Counted from the stretch's first letter, positions 44,163 through 56,345 are shown. The stretch is 60,000 nucleotides of DNA from Branchiostoma floridae (GCF_000003815.2 NC_049995.1:1664632-1724631), one strand, 5' to 3'. The notes: generated by a model not told the origin, from the sequence alone. Translations and numbers: made by a program.

Positions 44163-45014
44163 CCCCCCCCCCCCCTTCGTATTCTCAAAACGGCTTACTG
44201 TACGATCACCAAATTTGCAGGGGGGGTTGTGCTCATCGAGTTTTATAATTCCTGACATTTTTATATCATTATGACGTAAAATGACGTAAATATGACGTCA
44301 TTAATTGATATTTTTGGCTAAAACGGGGAATCCCATAATACCTAGATATCTCACTGAAAAATTTACCAATAATGGTTTCTTATCAATATTTAAGTGTTAG
44401 AAGACTTCTGTTGTCAAAAGCCGACGCACCGACGCCAAAATGACGACATAGAATGACTTCATCTGTAGTTTAGCTATCCGCCATCTTGGATTATCAACCT
44501 TAAATTTTTCAAGATACATTTTTTCAACATATAACGCTAAAACCTCATGGAAATGGACTAGAAACGTTCACATGAATGTTTTCTGTAAGAAAATACCACG
44601 TAGTGATGAAATCTGAATGAAAATAAGCTTGTTATACTTTAAATCATGATATTGTCAGCCATCTTGGATTTTGACCAATTACGTCATCTCATTAGCATAA
44701 TTTATGAATATTTAATTATGAATGTTCAACTAAGATGTGTTAGATATTAAAAATATATGAAAAGAAGTTTAGTTTAGAAAGAAAATCTTAAAATCCCATT
44801 GTTTAAACCAAAATTAGTGATTTTTGTAAAATTTGCCTTTCAGAGACCCGTTGCCATGGCAAGACAAAAAATCATAAACTTCCCCAATTTTTTTTAATTT
44901 GTTGCCAACAATATTCTAGGAAAACTCACCAAGTTTGGTTGTTTTAGCACAAGCCGTTTGGGAGATATAGGAGGTCAAAGTTGGCGCAGGCACTTTTAGC
45001 CCCCCCCCCCCCCC
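44163..45014. repeat. Segment bounded by two poly-C tracts
   Basis: Poly-C at 44163-44175 and at 45000-45014 enclose about 830 bases of AT-rich DNA with repeated ATGACGTAAA-type words. No coding capacity. It may be an unclassified repeat whose ends were formed by C-rich tails. Confidence 0.4.
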
Positions 45015-45040
45015 AGTCTGGATAGGGTTAAGAACACGTA

Positions 45041-45510
45041 CTACTGGTATAGCCTACGGTTGGCCTTACTGACTATACAGTTGACATGAGCAGACCACTT
45101 GAGATCGGCTTGCATGATTACGCCTAGAACTCTTGCAAACTGAACTACTTCCAACTCTGATGGTCCTACTGATTGTGGGGGCGGAGGTGGACTTCTCATG
45201 AAACATATTACCATTACTTTACATTTTGGTGGATTAAGTTCCATGTGATTGGTAACAGTCCATTGCACAAGTTCATCAACGTCCCATTGAATCGTTGAAG
45301 GCACAGTACTGGGTCTGGACTCAGCCAAAGACATGTCGTCTACGTACTTCCAGCCTTCCGCGGAGCCTTCTTCGACCGGAACAGCGTCATTGATGAGAGC
45401 CAGGAATACAAGCGGGCCTAACTTAGTTCCTTGTGGCACTCCGCATGTAAGAGTTTCCCATTCAGATGTGGCTCCTTGATACTTGACACGTTGTTGTCGG
45501 TTATAACGCC
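45041..45510 (-). mobile_element. LINE reverse-transcriptase fragment (CR1/L2-like)
   Basis: The frame reads ETLTCGVPQGTKLGPLVFLA, then LINDAVPVEEG, WKYVDDMSLAES, TNHMELNPPKCKVMVICF and FARVLGVIMQADLKWSAHVN. GVPQGTKLGP and YVDD are RT motifs B and C of non-LTR retrotransposons. It is truncated on both sides and has no full-length ORF. Confidence 0.85.
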
Positions 45511-47391
45511 TAGATTTATTTATTTATCAACGCCTAGATCAGCCCATCCCGAGAACGTGAGGCGTTACACTCAGCATCTTCCCCTAAATTTTTTTCTAAG
45601 ATGAACCGATTTAGAACTGCACCCCTTTCCACATGTGGGGTTAGCGACAACAGCTTGTTTTGTAAGTTTGTTATCCTATATTGTTTAGTAAGCAGAACCG
45701 TACCGGATTTATTTTGTATTTCTATGCCAAATAATAGTCACCCAAGCAACTGGAAATGGTTTTAATCCAGTAGCGTAAGTAACTGTCATTTTGCGTCTCT
45801 TTTTGCGAGTCTAACCTTCATAGACGTATTTTGTATTTCTATTCTGCAGTTCATAGTCGAGGATGCAGAAGTAGTTTTATTTTTAATCGTGTCAATAATA
45901 CTTCGTAAACCATTTACTTTCAAAGCCCACCCGGGAGACACCCCGGTACGCGTGTGGAAAGGCCTGTGCATTGAGCCGAGATGTCACGATTTGAGAAAAA
46001 TCTTACAGATACACCAACACTTACATTTCTTATGTACAAGTCAATCACAAATCATTTTGATGGCATATATCTTACATATCTCACTGCCTCCATATGGTAT
46101 ATGATGATATCCATCCTGTCGTGACGCATGGAAATTGCGCTCGAATCATTCAATGAAAGCCCGTGCAGTACAACTTGGAAGCCCGAACGTTATTCCAGCC
46201 CGGGTATGACATAAAAGATGATAGCCATCCTCATGATCCTGCCACTTGCTGGTTAAGAAAGAGGATGAAATTTCTATCAGAAATTCCTATTGTAACGATA
46301 CAGTGTGTGGTTCATATACACTGATCAAACTTCTGGGCACAAATGATAAAGTTTCATTTTATTCAAAGTCAACTAGTATTTCTTTTTCTTAGCGGCCGTT
46401 TTGTTTTGGTTTCTTTTGCTTAGACTAGTTTATATATTGAGAACTCTCTTCAAGCCTAGAAAGGAACAACAGCTGCTGCATAAAAGTAATTAGTGGTAAG
46501 ATAATCATGACGAAGAGACTCGAGCTCCTTACCTGAATATATATCCGAGAACCGAGTCGTTCTCAATTCGACGTGCGGCGGCTTCAAATTGCAATATTTT
46601 GTGTCAACAGGACTAGAGAGAAATATAACATGTATGGAGAAGTGATAAAGGTTATCTTTAACATCCAGAGATGTTTTACTCTTTGATGTCACAGATTCTT
46701 TTTCAAGGAAAATTACCCGATGAAAAATGTATATTTTGTGTCAAAAGATCAAAAGCAAGTAAGCTACCCCTCGGTGCACACGTGACATCTCAAGGTCAAT
46801 GTAACTTTGGATGAAAACGTTCGAATGATCCTGTCCGTACTGAGAAGGAATGACAGTTGGTGACGATTGTGTTAAAGGAATAATAGTTTTTACTAACCGT
46901 GTATTGAGTTCAGTCTAGTATGATCTACACAATTGTGAGTGGCAGGTAGATATTGTCGCTCTTAAACCTACATTTTTATTGGTCATATTTTTATGCGCTC
47001 TACAAAAGTAAGCTTCATAATAGAAACTAGACTATCAACTAGTCATATTATTTCACATTTGCATGGCTTTTCTAAAGCAAAACATCTACTTCCAAACATG
47101 CTTTCAACGGGTAATCGCATTTCTTTTACAATTTTCACCTGATTTATAATTTTCTCCTGACATAAGTGCTATTTTGCCATCACTGAACAGAGACGATGGG
47201 CGATATAATAACATAAACTTTAAGGCACGTTTGACCAGTTGCTCACGTCATGTATGCGCAATATCACGTGTCAATAAGGTCAACTCTCATGAGTTTACGT
47301 TCGAAACAGACTGGTCATTATTGATCCTGCAGACCTTTGGTCGTTGAAAATTTCATCCGTGTATAGCCTTGTGTTGTATTTTGACACATAC
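45511..47391. other. Non-coding stretch, nothing recognisable
   Basis: AT-rich DNA without a convincing exon or repeat boundary. Confidence 0.5.
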
Positions 47392-47481
47392 CTGCTGTCG
47401 GCACAGTACATACGGACACAAGTGCGACCACCAGGGCGACAGGTACCAGCTGACGGGGTCTGTCCCGGCCCGCATGGGAAC
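47392..47481 (-). CDS. Possible N-terminal exon with hydrophobic core
   Basis: A 90-base phase 1-1 segment (acceptor ttcccacag, donor GCAG|gtatgt). In phase 1 it reads GSHAGRDRPRQLVPVALVVA and then LVSVCTVPTAG: a basic stretch, a hydrophobic core and small residues, like a signal peptide or anchor. Other frames are open too, so the reading is tentative. Confidence 0.35.
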
Positions 47482-47574
47482 CTGTGGGAACATGAGGCTG
47501 CGGACTGAGATAGGGAGGGGGGTATCACATTATACTTGGCACATTGTGATGGACTTAACAAAAGTATGGTGCAA

Positions 47575-47900
47575 ACTACAGTTCCACGACCCCATACCTT
47601 CGCCAAATGATTCTACCCTTTACAACTGCTGTATCAATTCTGTCATTAATTATGCAAATAAGGTACTCATTTGCATGAATCATATAAGTTGATCATCTCC
47701 TTCACCAAACAACTGGCGTACACAATCTATGTTAGGAAATAAGGCTTAATCGCATTTTCTGATAATTTATGCAAATGCGGACCTCATTTACATAATTAAT
47801 GTTCGACGATGTTCACTTCCAAATGCCACAAGTATGAAGTTCCTGTCAGTTACCACAATAACATTATAGCATTTTCTCATTAATTATGCAAATGCAAATA
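47575..47900 (-). repeat. Dispersed family A terminal fragment, inverted
   Basis: Begins with ACTACAGTTCCACGACCCCA TACC and carries several TTATGCAAAT words, as the reverse complement of the ends at 54690 and 55720. Confidence 0.55.
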
Positions 47901-49079
47901 GGTCTTTATTTTGCACAATATATATCTATATCCTTCTTTTTCTCAATTACAAATGTCACATGTTGCAATGGTCCTATAATTGAATTGAGCGTGTTAGGAC
48001 GATTTTCTAATTGATTTATTGGACATGCTAAAAATTTATGAACCTTTAACGTCATTAGTAGACAAAATTACCGTAATGACGATGGAGAAACTTTGAACTT
48101 GTTCAAAATCCATTTTAGCTCTATTTTTCGTCATAAGGCCTAGCAAGTTCTTGCAGTGCCTTCCTTTTCGAGCTTTCTGGGTGTTGGAGCCAACCAGAGC
48201 AAAGTCAAGCGCCCGTTGGGCAAATGAGCAAATGTTGGTGTTTCTAGTGTTGTTGTTGCTGTTTCACGTAAATTTTGAACATTCAAATTGTAAGTAAGTT
48301 TAACTGCCAGGGTTCCAACCCAAGCAATGATCTCAGTGCCAGGGACTGACCGCCGAAAAGACACCCTCGAACAAGGTCGACGTCCCATCTTTCGGGTCTC
48401 GCGGAAAGCTGTTACTTCGGGGGAATACACTTTGCCGGCGCGGCTCTCCAATTTGCATGCCGGATATATCAGCAAGATCTAATTGTTACACTAAAAATAA
48501 TGCAAGATTAGGCCCGATGGCTGATTGTGTACAAAGTAAAGCATTTTAAAAGTGGTCAAGTTAAGTTGTTGGTCCTGGGATTTTTCAAAAATAGAAATGA
48601 CGCGACAAGGCGGTAAAATTATTAAAAATTCGAGACGTCTCCGTTTCGGTAATGGCTCATACAAACAAGAAGAAGATTACGTTTTCAGCTTGAAGAAAAC
48701 AAACAATCCCACTACACAGTACCTGCACCTGCTTGAAAACAATTGAAACTTATGCGCTACTTGAACAAAAAAAGTTCACTGAAATGATAAATACCACAAT
48801 GAGATTATAACGGTACTTAGACGTAGTTATCGTACTGAAAGTTCTTAAATGGCTTCATATAATTTCACGATGAAAATTTTCTGAATGGAAGGTGAGATGA
48901 TTTTTTTTCACTTTGGGAAAAATAGGAGCTGGCGATTCCAAGAACCAATTAGTTATGCATAGGAGCTCCCGTAGAAGAGTACATTCTTCCATATGGGCTC
49001 GGGGCATATTTTGTCAAGCTCTGTTTTGACCTGAAATCATTTCAAAATATTACTTCATTTTTGGGGAGGAGTTCCTTTT

Positions 49080-49172
49080 AAAATGTTCAATTTTCTCGCA
49101 GGGGTGATTTGAAACACTCCAATGTTGCGTGATATGGGTGAAATATCCTGCATTTGCTCTCAAGCATATATC
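49080..49172 (+). repeat. Dispersed repeat family B copy
   Basis: Contains AATTTTCTCGCAGGGGTGAT, ACTCCAATGTTGCGTG and GGTGAAATATCCTGCATTTG. Divergent from the other copies. Confidence 0.5.
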
Positions 49173-49477
49173 TAGTGATATTTATTTTCTGATGACATTT
49201 TTTTTCATGATGGTATATCCTGACTCTTATATGGACTAACCATTATGTACTTGATTTGAACCTGTGTATGTTTGTAACACTTATGTTGTAATGGATTCTT
49301 TCAATTTTCTTTTACAGTGAAAGAAAATGCAGTCTGGTATTCAACAGCTAGGTCCGCTTTGGGTTGGTTAAAGAAGCACAAAAGCGTTCAAGCGGCTATT
49401 CAGAAGAAACCCAAGTAAAAAGTTGGACGATGCTGGAAAATATTGAACATCTCCCGATCGGCTCGCTCTGCAATGGC

Positions 49478-49650
49478 TGATTTAACGTCCATAACCGGAC
49501 CAGAGCTAGGTACTCATTTTCACCTGAATGAAGTGAGGAAAGTCGTGCACAAGATCTGTGACATGACAGGATCCCAACCCGGGACCACTTGGTTCTGAAC
49601 CAAACACTCTGCCATTACGCCACGCCACACAACAACAGTAGTGACGGTTT
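49478..49650 (-). repeat. tRNA-derived SINE, inverted copy
   Basis: On the minus strand a tRNA-like head (GTGGCGTAATGGCAGAGTGT, then a GGTTGGGATCC box-B-like motif) is followed by GATCTTGTGCACGACTTTCC and GAAAATGAGTACCTAGCTC. The same body is found at 54956-55440. Confidence 0.7.
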
Positions 49651-50014
49651 ATTTTACTTTCACTGCTGGAGAAAATGGCTATATATCCAGACGCTGATTC
49701 CTGTGGTGTCAGGGCAATAGTTTGGCCGTGCATCGATATTGGTCATCCTTTGGACTAAACCACGGCACAGGCCATCTCTGTTACATTACACAGTACTGTG
49801 TCTGCAGACTTCTTGGACCAAGGAGGTTGCTTGGACTAATCGAACAAAACGAACACCTATTGTGTTAACGGATAAAAAGCCAAACGAGTTCATTGTGATC
49901 ATTCATGTAAACATACAGAGTGAAGATGAGTTATGTAACTCTGCGTAGCGATCACGAAAACAAAAGCCTGTAGTTTTGAGACTTGAAAGTATAAATATCA
50001 TATTTTACACTCAC

Positions 50015-50096
50015 CGCCTCCAGTGATGAAGCCAGCTGCGATGGTTACAAGAAAACAAGAATACTGACTGGACCAGAGTGCGCAGGAAGGACACAT
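50015..50096 (-). CDS. Possible first coding exon with signal peptide
   Basis: An ATG at 50094-50096 (minus) opens MCPSCALWSSQYSCFLVTIA and then AGFITGG, ending in phase 1 before a good donor (GGCG|gtgagt). The hydrophobic stretch followed by small residues fits a signal peptide. Its phase matches the candidate exon at 47392-47481 and the Frizzled exon. It may be the start of the polycystin-like protein; nothing in the sequence proves the link. Confidence 0.35.
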
Positions 50097-51400
50097 TTCT
50101 GTCCGCTGGCTTGGCTAGGCCGACATTCCGTTACTACAATGAAGCAGCGACAACGAGACAGCGACGTTCCGATGACACCAAAGTCTGTGGTGTTGGAGGG
50201 GCTTCGCGGAGTGACATGGAGACAGGAAGGCATTGGATGACGTCATGACTAATGCTAGTGTCACATTTCCAAACCGTGGCCCGGTCGGGATGTTTCAAGA
50301 AACGAACATAGAAATATACACAAATCATGCCGTGACTTTCCTTTTACGTTTTGTGTATTTTGTTGTCTTTTACATTATTCTTTTTGTTCCCGAAAGCTGC
50401 CCGGCCGAGCCCCGGTTTGGAAATGTGACCTCAGTATTGCTGCGGCCATCGCAGACTCTCCACGCCACTTTCTCAGCAGGAATGTGGTTTATTTTACCCA
50501 CTGCGCGCCGCTGTCCCAACTACAGCACCTGCCGCTCCGTGGAACTGAAGCACACTGTACTCTGTGCTTCAAGCAGAATGGCGGAAAAAATCCACATCCG
50601 TGTAGATTCCATCTTTGTAGGTTTACCGACCTTGGATATTACAACCACAAAACTGCAACCAATGGTTTCTGTTGTGGTCTCTTCCAGAGCACATACCATA
50701 TTCGAATGGAATCGAAATTCCTTGTAACATGTACACCGTATGGCAAATTACCGATCAACAGGCCAAAAAATCCACTACTCTATATTGGGTCGGGAACAAG
50801 AAGAATTGAAATTACTCTGAAAGAGAGACGGTGTTATGACGAACATTAATATGACACAAGTACATTGGTGGAGGAAGAAAGGTATGGAGCCAGGCAATGT
50901 TGGGCATGTTTCACATGTCATCTTCTTTTTATGATCTTTTGCCCTTCTTCACCATAGTAGGCAAATGTAAGTGGGAATGAAATCGTCCGCCTGCAGTCTG
51001 AACAAATAGATACAGTATCTGGTGCATCTGCCGTGCTGGAATGTTCGCGAACCATTGCACGTAAATACCTGCTCAGCCGCAGTAGCGCGCCGCGTCCTTC
51101 TAATGTATCAAGGATGCTACAAGCCTGCGGAGTTTACGTTGTAAAGAATACCACCGTCCTAGTTTCCATCTTACGTCCATTAATTATGTGCCGGTCAGGT
51201 CAATGGACTATTCCAGAACACCCTATCCATGCAGAATAGACTGGTCTATGTGACACATGTTCCACTTCTAGTGCTAAAGCTACAAAATTTTAGATCAGTT
51301 ATCAAAAATATAATTTTTTGGTCAAAAATGGCAAAAGAATCCTAAATTTAACAATTTTAGGTGATTTACACCATAAGGGTGAATAAAGTTAAGTGGGTAC
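50097..51400. other. Possible 5' flank of the candidate first exon; no element recognised
   Basis: If the exon at 50015-50096 is real, this would hold its 5' UTR and promoter. I see no clear TATA box or CpG cluster that would decide it. ORFs here do not resemble a protein family I know. Confidence 0.4.
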
Positions 51401-51410
51401 ATACCGCACG

Positions 51411-51700
51411 CACCCTCATACCAAATTTCAGGTCATTTGGATTTAATACAAAGGCATAGGAGAAAAAAACTATATATTTTTAGTCTTAAAATGGCAAAAC
51501 AAATCCCCCAATTCACCAATTTTCAAGCAAAGTATGCCCAAAGTGAAAATAAACTACTATGCGCACATATCCTACACACATTCATATCAACTTTCAGGTC
51601 ATCTCGTTTTAATACAAAGGGCATAGGGGCCAAAAATATACATTTGTTGTCAAAAATGGCCAAAGATCCCAAAAATAAGTCATGTCCAATGCACCTCTAT
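51411..51700 (+). repeat. Divergent relatives of the 164-bp satellite
   Basis: CCAAATTTCAGGTCATTTGG, TTTAATACAAAGGCATAGG and a second similar unit about 170 bases on resemble the satellite at 8770-9800 and its inverted unit at 7740. Confidence 0.5.
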
Positions 51701-52264
51701 TCAATTTATTCATTCATTTGCATCAGGCCCATGGCCCATAAAAGCAGACACAGTGCAATTCAAGATTAAAAACTACACTGAGAAAGAGTTAACTGTTCTT
51801 TACATAATGCCGTCAGAAGGTGCTATGGCGGAAACCATTCTAGTGGGCGAGCAGGTGGATTATTTCATTGTCAGAGGACAGCAGGCGTGTAGCAAATGAA
51901 TGGGTGAGCTTGCGGCGCTTTGCATCAAACACATCAGTCCGATTGTTTACAAACAAACAACTTGTGCTTGCATACCTGCCGACAGAAAAGAGCAGTTTAA
52001 ATGCACTATGGTATGGCACTCGTAGTTTAGAAATAGCGCCCATGCCCAAATTTGCGCACAGTACATAGGGAACTAGAGTTCCACGAACACATACCTTTGC
52101 CTAATAAACCAGGTTTGTTATGTAGCATGATGTATGCAGATAAGAATGTGTTACTCATTACAATTTGTTTCAATTGCCTGGAGATGGTTCATAAAATTTG
52201 ATTATACAAATTAGATCCCCATTTACATAATTTGATATCAAAATATCAAATTGTATCAAGCATC

Positions 52265-52691
52265 GAATAGATGAAAGTTGAATCTCTACTTCTGGATAAA
52301 TCAAATTTAATTCAGACGTTTCAAACGACCTCCGTCGTTCTTCTTCAGTGAAATAAAAATAAAAGTTTACAACTCTGTGGAATAAGGAATACTTCTTAAA
52401 AATATGTTAGCCTTTCTTATTTTGCTAGAATGTATCACAGAACCTTTGTCAGTTACCTTTTTGTTTATTTAGAACACTGTTTAGAACACCTCTGTAGTTA
52501 CCTACCATGTTTACTTTAGAACACCTTAGCCGTTACCTTTTTTGTTTATTTAGAACGTAAGAAGTATTCCTTATTCCACAGAGTTGTAAACTTTTATTTT
52601 TATTTCACTGAAGAAGAACGACGGAGGTCGTTTGAAACGTCTGAATTAAATTTGATTTATCCAGAAGTAGAGATTCAACTTTCATCTATTC
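52265..52691. mobile_element. Long hairpin: two 134-bp arms with about 160-bp loop
   Basis: 52265-52397 and 52558-52691 are almost perfect reverse complements (GAATAGATGAAAGTTGAATC at the outer ends, GGAATACTTCTTA at the inner ends). The loop has direct repeats of TTTGTTTATTTAGAAC. High arm identity suggests a young foldback insertion. Confidence 0.88.
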
Positions 52692-53029
52692 ATTATATTC
52701 CTGGATGTATAATCTTCACAAATGTATCAAGCATCACTTAAGCTATCAGCTTGTCAAAAATCATGATGATCCTTTCATCCCTTCTTGACTTATTCTTTTT
52801 TAAAGTCTGAAACTAAACCGGCTCCTGTAGTTCAAGAAAAGACGTTAGGGGAGCCAAACATACACCTCTTACTCTTTGCCATATTTCTCAGTTACATATC
52901 ACGGAATGCTGTGGATTTATTAACTTTCCTCATTAATTATGTAAATTACCTGTTAATTTTCATAATTGGTATCTCATTATGTAAGTTTTCACTTAAGCTA
53001 TCTACATACCAAAAATCATGACCATCCAA

Positions 53030-53260
53030 ACTCACAGCACTTACACTCTGCCCCAAGGGCTATCTACCACCCAAATCATGACATCATGTCCAAAAACACG
53101 AAGTGACAAAATTAAAAGCTTTGCTGCAGTGCCTTAGGCAGCCACTAGGGGGCCCATTATCGAACTCGACCTTTGTTTTCCTGACCGCTACCCACCTACT
53201 AAATATTATCAGGATCCATTCAAGGTTCTCGAGTTATGCTGTACACAATAAAGCGGACGC
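53030..53260 (-). repeat. Dispersed family A fragment, inverted
   Basis: GCACTTACACTCTGCCCCAA, GCCACTAGGGGGCCCATTAT, CTCGACCTTTGTTTTCC and GTTCTCGAGTTATGCTG match the other inverted fragments at 21880 and 40290. Confidence 0.65.
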
Positions 53261-53542
53261 ACACATTCGGCCCGCTACCGTCCTGACGGAAAAAGGCTGC
53301 GCCAACAATTTTCAAACACGACCTTCCTTTCCGCAACCGCTACTCAAATACCAAATATCATTAAAATCCATACACAGCTTCTCGAGTTATATGCTGTTGA
53401 CCTACATATAGGGACATAACATGAGGCCTTAACCGAAAATACAATCTTCTCGGCGAAGGTAACAAATACAACACACCTACAACAACAATCATTAATACTT
53501 ATATAACAATAAAACCATTTCCATGGTAATAGTTTTTATTGT

Positions 53543-53618
53543 CACACTTTTTTCCATTGGGATGGAGATGGATTGAAATATGCTGTATTTACTCCGGAGC
53601 AAATGTTGGCCTCTCTAG
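53543..53618 (+). repeat. Family B fragment abutting a family A copy
   Basis: GATTGAAATATGCTGTATTT and GAGCAAATGTTGGCCTCTCT lead directly into the start of family A. Confidence 0.6.
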
Positions 53619-54713
53619 TTACCTCCATGAAAAAAATGGAGGTATAGTTTTGAGTGTGTCTGTGTGTGTGTTTGTGTGTGTGTTTGTGTGTGTGTCTGTG
53701 TGTCCGCATATTTGTGGTCATCATAACTTGAGAACCTCTTGATGGACTACGATGATATTTGGTATGTAGGTAGGGGTTGGGAAGACAAAGGTCAAGGTCA
53801 ATTTTGGGCCCCCTGGTGTGTGGCCTTGGTACTGCGGCGCAACTTCCGGTTTTGCTATCTCGGTGTTCTGAACATGCTATGGTCAAGATTTTTAAGTATT
53901 AGATAGCTCTTGTGCTCAGGAAAAAATTACGTAAGTTTGGGCCCCCTAGCGTCTAGTTTGGGAATAGCAGGGGCATTTTTGTCAAAAACTTCTGACGAGG
54001 ATAACTCAAGAAGGGAACAACGGATTTTCATCATTTTTGGTATGTAGGTATGTAGACAATTTTGTACAAGATTAAATACTAATTATGCAAAATAGGAGTA
54101 CATTTGCATAATTAATGAGGATATTATATCATGGCAGTTTTTTCAATGTATCTCTTGTCCTGGATGTGATATGGTCTTGACATTTGGCTGGTAGATAGCT
54201 TGCAGTGTCATGACAAAGTGGGGCAGGTTTCAGCCCCCTAACATTTAATTGCGGAACTGCAGGGGCGTTTTTGTCAAGACATTCTAAAGAGGATAACTGC
54301 AGAAAGGATTGATGGATTGGCATCATACTAGGCATGCGGGTACCTTAGGCAAATATGTTCATAATGATATACATTTTATGCAAAAGAGGACTTAATCTGC
54401 ATGATTAATGAGGAAATTGTATAATTCCATTGTTTTCAATAACTGGACTTCAATAAATGTAACACATGTTAACTATGATAGGTAGAATATAAGCAGATAC
54501 CAAATATGGTAATGAGGAACTTATTTGCATAATTTATGTAAAAATTGCAAAAACGCTTTATGATTAATAATGGGAATTTTATAATTGTGACATGTGTACG
54601 TTAGTCAATGATGAACAATACCAGGCATAAATTATGTTAATGTGCTAGTCAATTGCATGAAATTGACGAAAGCTCTAAATTTTCATGGAGGTATGAGGTC
54701 GCCGAACTCTAGT
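53619..54713 (+). mobile_element. Dispersed family A, longest copy
   Basis: From CTAGTTACCTCCATG with its small hairpin, through a GTGTCTGTGT run, CTTGAGAACCTCTTGATGG, AGACAAAGGTCAAGGTCAAT and TTTGGGCCCCCT, to CATGGAGGTATGAGGTCGCC GAACTCTAGTTT-like ending. Ends of the unit are related by partial inverted symmetry (ACCTCCATG / CATGGAGGT). No protein-coding frame. Confidence 0.7.
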
Positions 54714-54868
54714 TTACATTCGGTTTGCTGACATGAAGAATCCTGTCTCAGCAAGGAGCTTTTAAACGCTCCTTGGTCTGAGCGTTGATCACCGGTGCAC
54801 CAACTTGGGTAGTTCAGCCCAAAGCTAAAACTAGAATGCCAGGCCCTGGCCAGTTTCATGTCTTTTAT

Positions 54869-55737
54869 TTTCTCCATGAAAAATGGCCATCTTGTTGTGT
54901 GCGTGTGTCTGTGTGTGTCCGTGTTTCCGGACATTTGTGGTCAGCATAACGTTGTGAGGTTGCGTAGCGCAGCGGCAGAGTGTTTGGCTCGAGACCGAGA
55001 GGTTAAGAGTTTGAATCCGGCCGCGTGTTACTGATCTTGTGCCCTTGGGAAAGGCACTTTACACGACTTTCCTAACTTTACTCAGGTGAAAATGAGTACC
55101 TAGCTTCGGATAGGGTTGTCCCTCGGATAGGACGTTAAATGGAGGTCCTGTGTTTGGGGAGAGCCATACCCCAGGCAGATAAAAAAAAACCACCACATGT
55201 GCGATGGTGCGGTGTGAGCGGATCAAACCATTCCGACCAAAAATGGGGTAGGGAATTTCCCGAGCAGCCTCGTAACCCCTGCTTCGCCTATTGAGTCAGT
55301 GAAGTCAAGCTTGCCTAAGCTCGATGTTTCTGACTTAGAGAAAAGAGATGCTGCTACAGTTATCACTATGGGCAACTCTTCGTCTTCATGATGGTAACAT
55401 CAGGCCCTGTGAACCTGATTTAGAAAAAAAAAACATTAAAAATTAGAAAATGTTATAATCATACTGTGGTAAATGAATGGAATATCGTACTTGTGGCATT
55501 TGGAACTTATTTACAAGTGAACATCATTTAACATTAATGATGCAATCTCATTTGCATAAATTATCAGAAAATGTGATTAAAGCCTTTCTAAACATAGATT
55601 GTGTACGTCAGTTATTTAGGTGGGAATGATTTATTCAAATGAGGAACTTATTTGTATATACATTTTGTATAATTGATGACAAACACAATTGTCAAGGTAA
55701 AATCATTTAGCAAAGGTATGGGGTCGTGGAGCTCTAG
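54869..55737 (+). mobile_element. Family A copy interrupted by a SINE
   Basis: Starts with CTCCATGAAAAATGGCC, the GTGT run and GGACATTTGTGGTCAGCATA, is interrupted at about 54952, and resumes after about 55440 with ATTTGCATAAATTATC and GGTATGGGGTCGTGGAGCTC TAG. So the SINE landed in an older copy. Confidence 0.65.
54956..55440 (+). mobile_element. tRNA-derived SINE
   Basis: Head with box-A-like TAGCGCAGCGGCAGAGTG and box-B-like GAGTTTGAATCC, then GATCTTGTGCCCTTGGGAAA, GGCACTTTACACGACTTTCC, GAAAATGAGTACCTAGC, and an A-rich tail (poly-A near 55425). A second copy is at 49478-49650. Not a functional tRNA. Confidence 0.8.
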
Positions 55738-56074
55738 TTGATTATGTCTCAATAAGCTGGGAGTTTTTTTTCACGTGGTTGTCTTCTCTTTTCTTTCACT
55801 CTTTCTTGCTTCCTCTTCCATTTTTAGTTGTTCTTCATTGGTTCCCGTGATTTAACCTTTTTAACTTTGCCCTTTCTTACTCACACTCACTCGCTCGGAA
55901 TCTCCACATAACTAGTAGCAAAAAGCTTTCTGTGTTCAACACTGGGGTTGTCTTACCAGCCATGTTTTATCCTGCTTGCACCTTATCATATTGTTTTGCT
56001 TGCACTGTAGTTACCTGCGATGTAATGCAGATCTAGTTTTCAGTAGCATGGGAATGTGTGGAAGGGGCGTTTCT

Positions 56075-56345
56075 GGCAAAATATCTCCCGAACTGTGCGA
56101 TTGTGATGATTTTTGGTACATGGATTGGTGGTGACTGCCTGATACTCAAATTTAATTTTGTTTCCCTTTGTGTTTGAACTTGACACTGCAGGTTACCTTT
56201 TGTGTGTGCATGGCGTGTGCGCTGTATCTTCAGAATGCAGCATCTGATTGTGTTGTTATTGGTACATGGGATGTTGGTGGGGTCCTGATGCTCAGATTTG
56301 AATTTGGGTCTCCTTGTGTTTGATCTTGATACCGTAGGTTGAGGC
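56075..56345 (+). repeat. Two-unit tandem of about 130 bp
   Basis: TGATTTTTGGTACATGGATT.. CTCAAATTTAATTTTGTTTC.. GTGTTTGAACTTGA is followed by a similar TTGGTACATGGGATG.. CTCAGATTTGAATTTGGGTC.. GTGTTTGATCTTGA. Confidence 0.55.

Noticed and set aside
50233-50849. Two overlapping ORFs of 164 and 121 residues on plus
   Set aside because: No recognisable motif, no matching splice signals, and the frames are in unrelated composition. Not supported as a gene.
52600-52660. Hammerhead-like core (CTGAAGA, a stem, GAAAC) in the hairpin arm
   Set aside because: The CUGANGA and GAAA boxes and a stem II can be drawn, but I find no stem III or stem I partner. Chance similarity is more likely.
54956-55025. 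tRNA gene
   Set aside because: Box A and box B are present but the arms do not fold as a full cloverleaf, and the same sequence heads a repeated SINE body.
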